Source: Alphaproteobacteria bacterium (GTDB lineage Bacteria > Pseudomonadota > Alphaproteobacteria > Puniceispirillales > Puniceispirillaceae). Taken from it: a stretch of DNA of 5,561 nucleotides. A program made the translations under genes and the position numbers. The stretch spans positions 1 to 5,561 of the forward strand of contig JAKMFG010000287.1 of the NCBI GenBank assembly GCA_022425565.1, given 5' to 3'. The notes below the pieces were generated by a model. The model made no database searches. It was not told where the DNA came from and was given only the letters and a program-made list of their open reading frames with translations. Shown here one piece after another: positions 1-5,561 of this stretch (positions are counted from its first letter, which is position 1; each line of letters starts with the position of its first letter).

Positions 1-108
1 ATTGAACAGAGCGCTGATATCAATAGCATTTTTTAGAATATTCCTGGCCCGCATCCAAACAGATCGCAACAAGGCAACCGCATCTGGCGTTAGCCTCAGG
101 ACACCGGA

Positions 109-921
109 TCAGGCTTTGCTGTCCGTATCGGTCAGCACGGGCATATCGACGTAAGGCCCGCCAATGTGATGAAAATCCGGCGCTTCCGGATCGGGACTGT
201 CCTGTTCCGCATCCAGTCTTGCCAGATGCGTTTCGGCATTGTCCTGCGGTTTCCAGCCAAGGAAATCAGCCGATCTGTTATCCGCCCATCTCCTGTCATT
301 GGCCGAAACGCCGAACAGAATGGGGCAGCCAAGCACCGGAACGGCAAACACGCGTTCGACAAGTCTGACAAGATCATCATAGCTCAGCCAGGTGGCAAGC
401 ATGCGGTGGTTCTGCGGCTGCGGCTGGCAGGAGGCAATCCTGACACATGCCGATTCAATGCCGAATTTTTCGAAATAGAACCGTGCCAGCGCCTCGCCAA
501 AGGCCTTGGAAACGCCATACAGCGTATCCGGCCGGATGCTGATCGTCTCATCAAGATTGGCCGTCACCGAATGGTAACCGACGGCATGGATCGAACTGGC
601 GTAGAAAATCCGACGGCAGCCTGACTGGCGCGCCGACTCGTAGAGATTATACATGCCTTCAATATTGGCGTCCCTGACAACACTCCACTCGCCTTCGGTC
701 GCCTTGCCGCCGAAATGTACGATGCCGTCGCATCCCTCAACGAGCGCCGCAACCGCATTGCGGTCGGACAGATCGGCCTGAACAACCTCTTCATGCGGTG
801 CCGCTGCACCAAGGTCGGCAATGTCGGATACGCGGACGGTCTCGGCAAGATGGCCAAGGTTCTGTCGGCAATGCGAGCCAAGCGCACCAGCTGCCCCGGT
901 GATCAGAAGACGTTTCAACAT
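109..921 (-). CDS. Uronate dehydrogenase-like NAD-dependent epimerase/dehydratase-fold oxidoreductase
   Basis: Probable cytosolic NAD-dependent dehydrogenase of the extended short-chain (SDR) family, 270 aa. The closest characterised relative I recognise is uronate dehydrogenase (Udh, EC 1.1.1.203), which oxidises galacturonate or glucuronate to the aldarolactone. Seen: the Rossmann glycine motif G9-x-x-G12-x-x-G15 at the very N-terminus, D50 in the 'ADLSD' segment, the 'GIVHFGG' strand (66-72), catalytic S110, Y135 and K139 (YGVSK), and the conserved 'ASCQPQPQNHRM' (163-174) and 'LGWKP' (221-225) blocks. Length matches Udh (about 265 aa). Compared from memory with the Agrobacterium enzyme, R173, S164 and H112 are kept, but two pocket positions differ (A74 for Ser, I111 for Asn), so the exact substrate is uncertain. 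The start is fixed by the Rossmann strand beginning at residue 3, although no good Shine-Dalgarno precedes it. It follows yaaA by 74 bases and may be cotranscribed with it. Confidence 0.85.
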   Translation of the reverse strand: MLKRLLITGAAGALGSHCRQNLGHLAETVRVSDIADLGAAAPHEEVVQADLSDRNAVAALVEGCDGIVHFGGKATEGEWSVVRDANIEGMYNLYESARQSGCRRIFYASSIHAVGYHSVTANLDETISIRPDTLYGVSKAFGEALARFYFEKFGIESACVRIASCQPQPQNHRMLATWLSYDDLVRLVERVFAVPVLGCPILFGVSANDRRWADNRSADFLGWKPQDNAETHLARLDAEQDSPDPEAPDFHHIGGPYVDMPVLTDTDSKA

Positions 922-935
922 GTGTCTGCTTTCAT

Positions 936-962
936 TAGTTCTGCGGCCAATAGTTCTGCGGC
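936..962. repeat. 12-base direct repeat (TAGTTCTGCGGC, twice) in the yaaA-udh gap
   Basis: TAGTTCTGCGGC occurs at 936-947 and again at 951-962, separated by CAA, giving a 15-base period. On the coding strand it reads GCCGCAGAACTA and lies 15-41 bases ahead of the dehydrogenase start. It could be a small slippage duplication or a pair of binding sites. The sequence alone does not decide. Confidence 0.6.
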
Positions 963-995
963 AGCATGGCGGGTTTGGCGGTAGGACGCCTCAGC

Positions 996-1760
996 TTATG
1001 CCTCGGGATAGTCCCGTGTGAACAGCATTGTTGCGCTGTCGGACCCGTCAGCCTCGTAGCGATACCCGCCGGCTGTGAAGCCCTGCAGGTCGGCCGGGTC
1101 GGTCAGGCGGTTCTGAACGATGTGCCTAGCCATGGCCCCGCGCGCTTTCTTTGAGAAGAAGCTGACAATCCGCGCCTTGCCGTCCTTGATTTCCTTGAAG
1201 ACAGGCGTGATTACGGGCATGGCCAGCGCATTGCGGTCGACCGCGCCGAAATATTCCTGACTGGCGCAATTCACCAGCGCCTTCGATCCGACAGCATCTG
1301 CCTGCAGGTTCAGCGCCTCGGCCAGTCTTGGGCCCCAATATTCGTAAAGGGATTTGCCCCTCTCCGTTTTCAGCCTGCTGCCCATCTCGAGCCGGTATGG
1401 TTCGATGGCATCCATTGGCCGCAGAACGCCATAGAGACCGGACAGAATACGCAGGTGGTTCTGTGCCCAGGCCAATTCATCGTCATCGAGCGTCGGCGCC
1501 TCAAGCCCCTGATAGGTATCGCCGGCAAAGGCCAGCGCCGCAGCCTTGACCGGCTGTGTTCCAAAGGCGGCGAACCGCTCGGCATTGAGTTCTGCAAGTG
1601 CCGGGCTGATCGACATCAATGCCCGCAGGTCATCATGGCTGAGGTCACGAGCGACGCCTGCCAGCGTCTTGGCATCAGCAGCGAAGTCTGGCGCCGTAAC
1701 CGGAGCACGGTCATCCACACTCATATCCAGCTTTTTGGCGGGTGAAATAACGACCAGCAT
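996..1760 (-). CDS. yaaA: Peroxide stress protein YaaA (DUF328 / UPF0246 family)
   Basis: Member of the YaaA family, cytosolic, 254 aa (E. coli YaaA is 258 aa). In E. coli it limits iron-driven damage during hydrogen peroxide stress by lowering free intracellular iron. Its biochemistry is only partly understood, and DNA binding has been reported for the family. Seen: the N-terminal 'ISPAK' (5-9), 'FAGDTYQGL' (78-86), the hallmark 'HLRILSGLYGVLRP' (102-115) followed by 'YRLEMG' (122-127), 'NCASQEYF' (164-171), and 'PVFKEIKDGKARIVSFFSKKARG' at 186-208. I place the start at the ATG 1758-1760 rather than the TTG just before it. GGGAG (1767-1771) then sits six bases away, and the protein aligns with 'MLILISPAK' of E. 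coli. It follows the dioxygenase gene by 115 bases, probably with its own promoter. It is likely a housekeeping neighbour, not part of the sugar pathway. Confidence 0.95.
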   Translation of the reverse strand: MLVVISPAKKLDMSVDDRAPVTAPDFAADAKTLAGVARDLSHDDLRALMSISPALAELNAERFAAFGTQPVKAAALAFAGDTYQGLEAPTLDDDELAWAQNHLRILSGLYGVLRPMDAIEPYRLEMGSRLKTERGKSLYEYWGPRLAEALNLQADAVGSKALVNCASQEYFGAVDRNALAMPVITPVFKEIKDGKARIVSFFSKKARGAMARHIVQNRLTDPADLQGFTAGGYRYEADGSDSATMLFTRDYPEA

Positions 1761-1766
1761 CAAGAG

Positions 1767-1771
1767 CTCCC
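1767..1771 (-). promoter_or_regulatory. Ribosome binding site of yaaA (GGGAG)
   Basis: GGGAG on the minus strand lies six bases before the ATG at 1758-1760 and only three before the in-frame TTG at 1761-1763. This spacing, plus family alignment, decides the start in favour of the ATG. Confidence 0.7.
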
Positions 1772-1787
1772 TAAATCAACGATCTTA

Positions 1788-1816
1788 ATCATAGGTAATA
1801 CAGCTACCGTCCAACA
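1788..1816 (-). promoter_or_regulatory. Possible sigma-70-type promoter of yaaA
   Basis: On the minus strand TATGAT (1788-1793) matches the -10 consensus at five of six bases. Upstream there is TGTTGG at 17-base spacing (1811-1816) or TTGGAC at 15-base spacing (1809-1814), both weak -35 matches. The -10 box lies about 28 bases before the yaaA ATG. The 115-base gap after the dioxygenase gene makes a separate promoter plausible, but this is only a motif match. Confidence 0.3.
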
Positions 1817-1875
1817 TCCAGAGGAGTGCGGCGAACATGACACCCTGCCTGTTCTGTTCAGGTTGAACGAATATG

Positions 1876-2676
1876 TCAGCTTAACAGGACAGGAAACTCC
1901 TCACCGGCAAGAACATCGCCATGCGCAAGCGTAACGCCGGGGAATGGGGGTGATGTCGTGATCCCCTCACGCCGCACGAAACGGGTGTCATCGCCGACCA
2001 GACGCAGCGAAAAGGCGCGCCGCTGGTTGCTCTTGCTGGCATTCGCCGGTGCCCCGTGAATGGTGCGGTAATCGAAAGCAATCGCATCGCCGGGCCCGAC
2101 CGCCCATCCCAGAATGTCGTAATCCTCGCGGTTCCCGTTGATGTCGGGGATATCCTCCAGCCCGTCATGTTCATTCAGGGCCGAACCGTCGAACCGCTGG
2201 GGCCGGTAGAATTTGTCCCATTTGTGCGACCCGGAAATGAACTCCGGCGTCGTCTCGCGCGGCACATCATCAAGCGGAATCCACAGGCTGACGGTCTTGG
2301 CGCTGTCCACGCAATAATAGGGCGCGTCCTGGTGCCACGGTGTCGGCACGCCGGTCGCCGCCTCCTTGACCAGAACATGTTCGTGGAACAACTGAACCTG
2401 CTTGCTCGCCATCAGTTCCGCACCGATGGCCGCAGCGTTGGAGTTGAAAATAAACTTCTTATATTCGGGGATACGGGCCCAGTTGCAGTAATCGACAAAA
2501 AAGCGGCCGCCACCATCCTTGCCCGTATAGATGCGCGCATTCGGATCGGGGTCCGCCATATTGGCGTCGACACCTTTGCGAAGCACATCGACCCAGTCGG
2601 AAAACACACCCCTGAGGACGGCGACGCCCTCTTCCCGGAATTCATCGATCTGTTCACTGGTGACTATTGATGACAT
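1876..2676 (-). CDS. Phytanoyl-CoA dioxygenase (PhyH) family Fe(II)/2-oxoglutarate oxygenase
   Basis: Cytosolic non-haem iron oxygenase of the PhyH family, 266 aa. These enzymes hydroxylate a small substrate while turning 2-oxoglutarate and O2 into succinate and CO2. Seen: the iron-binding H115-x-D117 ('TPWHQDAPYY'), followed by 'SLWIPLDDV' (130-138) and 'ISGSHKWDKF' (147-156). The distal iron ligand is H207 ('FDYRTIHGAP'), and R219 or R220 is the likely 2-oxoglutarate salt-bridge residue, at spacing like that in human PhyH. All metal ligands are present, so it should be active. The open frame runs upstream to 2841, but the real start is the ATG at 2674-2676, because GGGAGGA stands four bases before it and the extension overlaps the kinase. 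It lies 98 bases after the kinase gene and may belong to the same operon. The substrate cannot be read from the sequence. It lacks the ectoine hydroxylase signature and is unlikely to act on phytanoyl-CoA itself. Confidence 0.88.
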   Translation of the reverse strand: MSSIVTSEQIDEFREEGVAVLRGVFSDWVDVLRKGVDANMADPDPNARIYTGKDGGGRFFVDYCNWARIPEYKKFIFNSNAAAIGAELMASKQVQLFHEHVLVKEAATGVPTPWHQDAPYYCVDSAKTVSLWIPLDDVPRETTPEFISGSHKWDKFYRPQRFDGSALNEHDGLEDIPDINGNREDYDILGWAVGPGDAIAFDYRTIHGAPANASKSNQRRAFSLRLVGDDTRFVRREGITTSPPFPGVTLAHGDVLAGEEFPVLLS

Positions 2677-2680
2677 GGCT

Positions 2681-2687
2681 TCCTCCC
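2681..2687 (-). promoter_or_regulatory. Strong Shine-Dalgarno of the PhyH-family gene (GGGAGGA)
   Basis: GGGAGGA on the minus strand ends four bases before the ATG at 2674-2676. It is the best ribosome binding site in the window. It fixes the start of the dioxygenase 55 codons inside the longest possible frame and suggests that this protein is well translated. Confidence 0.85.
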
Positions 2688-2774
2688 AAGGATTAACGCT
2701 ATGGCAAGACCGGCGGAAATCCAAAAGATTTATCGGCAGCAAAGCTGTTGCATCACGCACAGCCAGCCTCGCAC

Positions 2775-3815
2775 TCAGGTTGCCAGTTTCAGTTCGGCAC
2801 GCGACCCGTGGCCTTTGGCAAGCGCAAGGCAATCCTGCCACCGTTCGATACCGTCGGTCGTCCCGATATGACGCATTGAGGCAGCGGCTGACGCATGCGC
2901 GAGCTGCAGCGCATCACGCAATTCCCACTCCTGATGAATCCCATAGAGGATACCGGATGCAAAGGCATCTCCAGCGCCGTTCGATCCGGCAATGGCTTCC
3001 TTTGGAATGGCCACCGACGGCGTGACCAGCGTTTCCGCGCCTCGCTGCATCACGATGGCACCGTGCGGAAAATGCACCACGAGAAGCTCCATCGACCCGC
3101 GGTCAAACACATCTTGCGCATTCGCAAGACAATCCCGCAACTCAACGTCCTCACCGTGCCGGACCGGCCGCTGTGCAAGTGCAGCCACCTCGAAATCATT
3201 AATGATGAGGCAATCAAGATGGCCAAGGCATGGTGTCACCACCTCAACAAGGCGCTGTGCCGGCAGCGAACACATCTCAAGGTTGGTTTTGATCCCAGCC
3301 TTGCGTGCTTTCTTCAAAACCGTCACCCAGCCGCTGGCATCTGAGCCCCACTTCTTGTCCATCTGCTCATGCAGGCCCGGAAGACCAAGATGGAGGATGC
3401 GCGCCCTGCTGCCGTCAAAATCGAAATGATCGGGTGTCAGCAGGCCACTGGTACCGGGGTAGTAAAGATGTGTGCGCCTGCCCGTTTCTTCCGAAGTAAA
3501 GGCGTCAGTAAAGGTTGTTCGGCATCCCGCAAGCGTCACAAGGCCAGAACAGTCCAGCCCTTCCCTCTGTGCCTGTGATTTCAGGATATGGCCGTCCGCA
3601 TCATCTCCCAGCAGGCCAATGGTGGCCACGGGTATGTCCGGATCGAGACGTTTGACGCCAATCGCAAGGTTGCAGGCAGGACCGCCGCCGCGAACCTCTT
3701 CACCGAGTATAAGCACCTGGTCTTCTTCACCCGGCCAGCGATCCACCAGCTTGTTGTGGTCGGCACACCAGGTGCCGCCTGCGATGATGCCGTGCCTGTC
3801 CGCCGGGGCGATCAT
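2775..3815 (-). CDS. PfkB-family carbohydrate kinase, substrate unknown
   Basis: Cytosolic ATP-dependent sugar kinase of the PfkB/ribokinase superfamily, 346 aa, slightly longer than the usual 300-330. Seen: N-terminal 'GGTWCADHNKLVDRWP' (13-28), where D19 is the likely substrate-binding aspartate; the glycine motif 'VRGGGPACNLAIG' (41-53), which marks PfkB signature 1; 'IGLLGDDADG' (66-75); 'IINDFEVAAL' (204-213), matching the usual N-x-x-E motif; and signature 2 'GSNGAGDAFASG' (277-288), with D283 the catalytic base. The common 'DTTGAGD' here reads 'GSNGAGD', so the first aspartate is lost. The ATG shares ATGA with the stop of the preceding aldolase gene, and AGAGG (3820-3824) lies four bases upstream, so the two are translationally coupled. 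By analogy with IolC or YihV, it probably phosphorylates a ketose or keto-sugar acid that the aldolase then splits. Family is certain; substrate is inferred only as a class. Confidence 0.9.
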   Translation of the reverse strand: MIAPADRHGIIAGGTWCADHNKLVDRWPGEEDQVLILGEEVRGGGPACNLAIGVKRLDPDIPVATIGLLGDDADGHILKSQAQREGLDCSGLVTLAGCRTTFTDAFTSEETGRRTHLYYPGTSGLLTPDHFDFDGSRARILHLGLPGLHEQMDKKWGSDASGWVTVLKKARKAGIKTNLEMCSLPAQRLVEVVTPCLGHLDCLIINDFEVAALAQRPVRHGEDVELRDCLANAQDVFDRGSMELLVVHFPHGAIVMQRGAETLVTPSVAIPKEAIAGSNGAGDAFASGILYGIHQEWELRDALQLAHASAAASMRHIGTTDGIERWQDCLALAKGHGSRAELKLAT

Positions 3816-3824
3816 TCAGCCTCT
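3812..3824 (-). promoter_or_regulatory. ATGA stop/start overlap with internal Shine-Dalgarno (aldolase to kinase)
   Basis: The aldolase TGA (3812-3814) overlaps the kinase ATG (3813-3815) as ATGA. AGAGG at 3820-3824, inside the aldolase coding end, serves as the kinase ribosome binding site with a four-base spacer. This arrangement typically gives translational coupling and near-equal amounts of the two proteins. Confidence 0.85.
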
Positions 3825-4819
3825 GGCTTCAGGACCGGATCGGTGACCTCGAGATCCTGTTCTATCGTCCGCGATGGCGCAATGCCCTGTGAAGCGAGGG
3901 TATCATGATAGGATTTCACCGCGTCGATCGTGCCAATCCCGCCTTCGACAACGGCGCGCATCAGCCTGACAATTTCAATCGCGTCCTCGGCAAGATAGAT
4001 TTTCCGCCCGAAAAGCGCCACGCGACCGCCGAACCGTTCGGTCTGTGCAACCAGTTCAAAGGTGTCGCGTGTCGTGCCAGCGGCACCGCCAAGAACCCCG
4101 ACAATCAGGTTCGCCGGGTCGTAGGCGGCAAGCTCTTCCATAGCGCGGGCGCCATTGAACTGCATCTTCAGGAACAGCGGTGCCTCGGGCCTCGCCACAC
4201 CGGCAAGGCACCTCACGATGGCGTCATTCACAAAACTTCCAAGTTCGGCGCTGCCGGTATCGATCGGGAAAGCCGGATTGAACACTTCGAGGAAATGCGC
4301 CATGCCCACCCCCTCAGCCTGTTGCCGGAACTGCCGATAGGCCTCTGATGTCGCGACATCGAGGTCGCGGTCATTATAAAAGGTCACCGCATATAGGCCG
4401 ATCTCGGCCAGCCGCCTTGCATGGTCAAGGCGTGCCGTCCTGAACGGCAGTGCCGGCAGATCCCGATAGGACGCCCCCCTGAACCCCCAGATGTCCGTCG
4501 CATCATTCAGGCGAATGGCCTGAGTGACATCCGATGCGTTGAATGCATCACTTTCAGCCAGCGCCTCAGCAGATGACATTGAGGTCAGCATGATGTCCAC
4601 AAGGCCGGACGCCATCATCTCTGTCATGGCCTGCCTGTAGTCTGCCGATGTGGCCGGCCGCTCGGTTCCGTCAGAAAGCCTTCTTTTGCCCAGCGCACCG
4701 ATGCCGCCACCCATCTCGGCATCCTTCGCATCGGCGATGATGAAGTCACGCGGCTTGTAGGCGCCGGACCGAATCCGCGAGAGTTTTCCTGTCAGCCTGT
4801 CATCCATCGAAACGGTCAT
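3812..4819 (-). CDS. Class I aldolase-like TIM-barrel protein (DeoC/FbaB/LacD superfamily), substrate unknown
   Basis: Probable Schiff-base aldolase, 335 aa, soluble. It resembles the DeoC/FbaB/LacD-type barrels and may belong to the group typified by Corynebacterium Cgl0158, which sits in an inositol gene region (from memory, not checked). Seen: strand 1 'DFIIADAKDAEMGGG' (25-39) with D30, K32 and D33; 'GLVDIMLTS' (72-80); 'YAVTFY' (143-148); 'HFLEVF' (175-180) with E178; 'PLFLKMQFNG' (214-223) with K219 the best Schiff-base candidate; 'LIVGVLGGAAGTTRD' (238-252) and 'VALFGRKIY' (267-275), which resemble the two phosphate-binding loops at the end of FbaB/LacD barrels. The start ATG (4817-4819) has only a distant AAGGG (14-base spacer); M5 is a possible alternative. 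Its direct coupling to a PfkB kinase supports cleavage of a phosphorylated sugar, perhaps giving dihydroxyacetone phosphate plus an aldehyde. Function is inferred, not proven. Confidence 0.72.
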   Translation of the reverse strand: MTVSMDDRLTGKLSRIRSGAYKPRDFIIADAKDAEMGGGIGALGKRRLSDGTERPATSADYRQAMTEMMASGLVDIMLTSMSSAEALAESDAFNASDVTQAIRLNDATDIWGFRGASYRDLPALPFRTARLDHARRLAEIGLYAVTFYNDRDLDVATSEAYRQFRQQAEGVGMAHFLEVFNPAFPIDTGSAELGSFVNDAIVRCLAGVARPEAPLFLKMQFNGARAMEELAAYDPANLIVGVLGGAAGTTRDTFELVAQTERFGGRVALFGRKIYLAEDAIEIVRLMRAVVEGGIGTIDAVKSYHDTLASQGIAPSRTIEQDLEVTDPVLKPEAE

Positions 4820-4891
4820 GGTTGAGAGTTACACCCTTGGCAAAAATGAACAAACGGAAAGACAAAGTGCGGTTGGCGTCTCACAATCATC

Positions 4892-4897
4892 TGTCAA
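4892..4897 (-). promoter_or_regulatory. Isolated TTGACA (-35-like) upstream of the aldolase gene
   Basis: A perfect TTGACA lies on the minus strand about 70 bases before the aldolase ATG, inside the 150-base gap. At 16-18 base spacing there is no AT-rich -10 (the 17-base position reads AACCGC). It is either a weak or activator-dependent promoter or a chance match. Confidence 0.2.
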
Positions 4898-4940
4898 GAA
4901 TCAACGCAGGAAAGACGGTCTCAGAACGCCGGCGGGTTGG

Positions 4941-4956
4941 CATATCTCTGGATATG
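4941..4956. promoter_or_regulatory. Perfect 6-base inverted repeat, 4-base centre (CATATC-TCTG-GATATG)
   Basis: CATATC (4941-4946) and GATATG (4951-4956) are exact reverse complements around TCTG. The element lies 14 bases beyond the stop of the RraA-family gene and about 120 bases ahead of the aldolase ATG. It has no T-run, and the stem is AT-rich, so it is a poor terminator. A dimeric regulator's operator is possible, but no second copy was found in the window. Confidence 0.3.
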
Positions 4957-4970
4957 ACTGCGTGCGGCGC

Positions 4971-5561
4971 TCATTCGCCATCCGGCTCCATGCGGACAAT
5001 TTCGGGAACACCATAGATTTCGGCCAGCGTTCCGCCCTCGTCTATGGCCTTCAGAGTGCGCACTTCCCTTTCCTTCAGCGCGCGATAGGCTGTCAACGTG
5101 TCTTCCACGCGCGCCAGCGGCACAATGGTTACGCCGTCGGCATCGGCCACGACCAGAGCACCCGGATTGACGGCAATGCCGCCACAGGCAATCGGCCCAT
5201 CAATCTCACCGCCAAAATTCTTGTGCGGTCCGGCAGGCGTGACGCCCCGCGCGAAACAGGGAAAACCAACCTCGACAATGTCGGTAAAGTCACGCACAGC
5301 GCCATCGATGACGAGACCCGCAATCCCACGTTTCCGTGCGGCTTCGGTCATCAGGCCACCCCAGACAGCGGTGCCGAGGAAACCACCGGCACTAGCCACC
5401 AGCACATCACCCGGCTCCACCAGATTGATCGCGGCATGAATGGCGCTGTTGTCGCCAACCTGACAGCGGACTGTGCGCGCCTGACCGACAACATGCATGC
5501 TTGGCGACAGCGGGCTTATACCCGCATCCATGGCTTGCGCACGGTTCAAGCAGTCAGACAC
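4971..5561 (-). CDS. RraA / HMG-CHA aldolase family protein (5' end outside window)
   Basis: Partial gene, 197 codons visible including the stop; the N-terminus lies beyond the right edge. Related proteins are HMG/CHA aldolases (4-hydroxy-4-methyl-2-oxoglutarate aldolase, also oxaloacetate decarboxylase) and RraA, the RNase E regulator. The enzymes are soluble, divalent-metal-dependent and not Schiff-base lyases. Seen, in residues of the visible part: 'VEPGDVLVASAGG' (48-60), 'GTAVWGGLMTEAARKRGIAG' (63-82), the signature 'GLVIDGAVRD' (82-91) with R90 and metal-site D91, 'NPGALVVADADGVTIVP' (132-148). These match the catalytic HMG/CHA type, so a lyase is more likely than an RNase E inhibitor. 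The first visible codons read V-S-D-C-L-N-R, which fits the usual internal 'T-x-x-V-S-D-x-L' helix, so the edge GTG is an internal valine; perhaps 20-30 residues are missing. It is separated from the aldolase by 151 bases and may share its operon. Confidence 0.85.
   Translation of the reverse strand: MSDCLNRAQAMDAGISPLSPSMHVVGQARTVRCQVGDNSAIHAAINLVEPGDVLVASAGGFLGTAVWGGLMTEAARKRGIAGLVIDGAVRDFTDIVEVGFPCFARGVTPAGPHKNFGGEIDGPIACGGIAVNPGALVVADADGVTIVPLARVEDTLTAYRALKEREVRTLKAIDEGGTLAEIYGVPEIVRMEPDGE

Noticed and set aside
1..108. Possible gene or terminator left of the dehydrogenase gene
   Set aside because: No frame with similarity, no good GC-rich hairpin with a T-run; only short AT palindromes such as GAATATTC.
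166..624. Plus-strand open frame of 152 codons
   Set aside because: It lies opposite the dehydrogenase gene, with no domain in its translation; a shadow frame.
1761..1763. TTG as start of yaaA
   Set aside because: It is only three bases from the Shine-Dalgarno, and the next codon is ATG, which aligns with the start of E. coli YaaA.
1856..1868. GTTCA-GGT-TGAAC hairpin just after the PhyH-family stop, as a terminator
   Set aside because: The stem is only five pairs and no T-run follows on the minus strand, so it does not meet the pattern of an intrinsic terminator.
2056..2670. Plus-strand open frame of 204 codons
   Set aside because: It lies exactly opposite the PhyH-family gene, whose motifs are unmistakable. 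The plus-strand translation shows no recognisable domain and is a GC-rich shadow.
2677..2841. 55-codon upstream extension of the PhyH-family reading frame
   Set aside because: It overlaps the end of the kinase gene, has no family similarity, and the strong GGGAGGA sits directly before the internal ATG at 2674-2676.
4881..4890. ATTGTGAG-like lac-operator or CRP half-site in the gap before the aldolase
   Set aside because: Only one half is present, with no matching second half at the right spacing; a chance match.
5559..5561. GTG at the window edge as start of the RraA-family gene
   Set aside because: The valine falls inside the conserved N-terminal helix motif of the family, and the first part of the protein would be missing, so it is an internal codon.
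4971..5561. Annotation as RNase E inhibitor RraA or as a menaquinone methyltransferase
   Set aside because: The family was long misnamed as a methyltransferase. The metal-site R-D and catabolic neighbours fit the HMG/CHA aldolase side better than the RNase E regulator.

Overview
The window looks like a piece of an alphaproteobacterial chromosome. The evidence is a high-GC coding style, alanine-rich proteins, and a first gene that closely resembles, as I remember it, the Agrobacterium uronate dehydrogenase. Genus cannot be told from the sequence. All six recognisable genes lie on the minus strand, so the window is read from its right edge leftward. Nothing convincing is coded on the plus strand, and I see no RNA gene, mobile element, integrase or CRISPR array.

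In order of transcription: (1) an RraA-family (HMG/CHA aldolase-like) protein, cut off at the right edge (4971-5561); (2) a 150-base gap with a perfect CATATC/GATATG inverted repeat and a lone TTGACA box; (3) a class I aldolase-like TIM-barrel protein (3812-4819), whose stop codon overlaps by ATGA the start of (4) a PfkB-family sugar kinase (2775-3815); (5) a 98-base gap, then a phytanoyl-CoA-type Fe(II)/2-oxoglutarate dioxygenase (1876-2676) with a strong ribosome binding site; (6) a 115-base gap with a possible promoter, then yaaA (996-1760), a peroxide-stress protein; (7) a 74-base gap with a 12-base direct repeat, then a uronate dehydrogenase-like short-chain enzyme (109-921). Bases 1-108 hold no gene that I can see.

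The kinase and aldolase are translationally coupled. They look like a 'phosphorylate, then cleave' pair, with the same logic as IolC/IolJ in inositol breakdown or YihV/YihT in sulfoquinovose breakdown. With an RraA-type lyase before them, an oxygenase after them and a uronate dehydrogenase further on, the likeliest theme is catabolism of a sugar acid or modified sugar. The substrate is not identified, and no transporter or regulator lies in the window. YaaA looks like a housekeeping neighbour rather than a pathway member.

The most interesting points are the coupled kinase-aldolase pair of unknown substrate and the uronate dehydrogenase homologue. The latter keeps the catalytic residues but seems to have changed two substrate-pocket residues.
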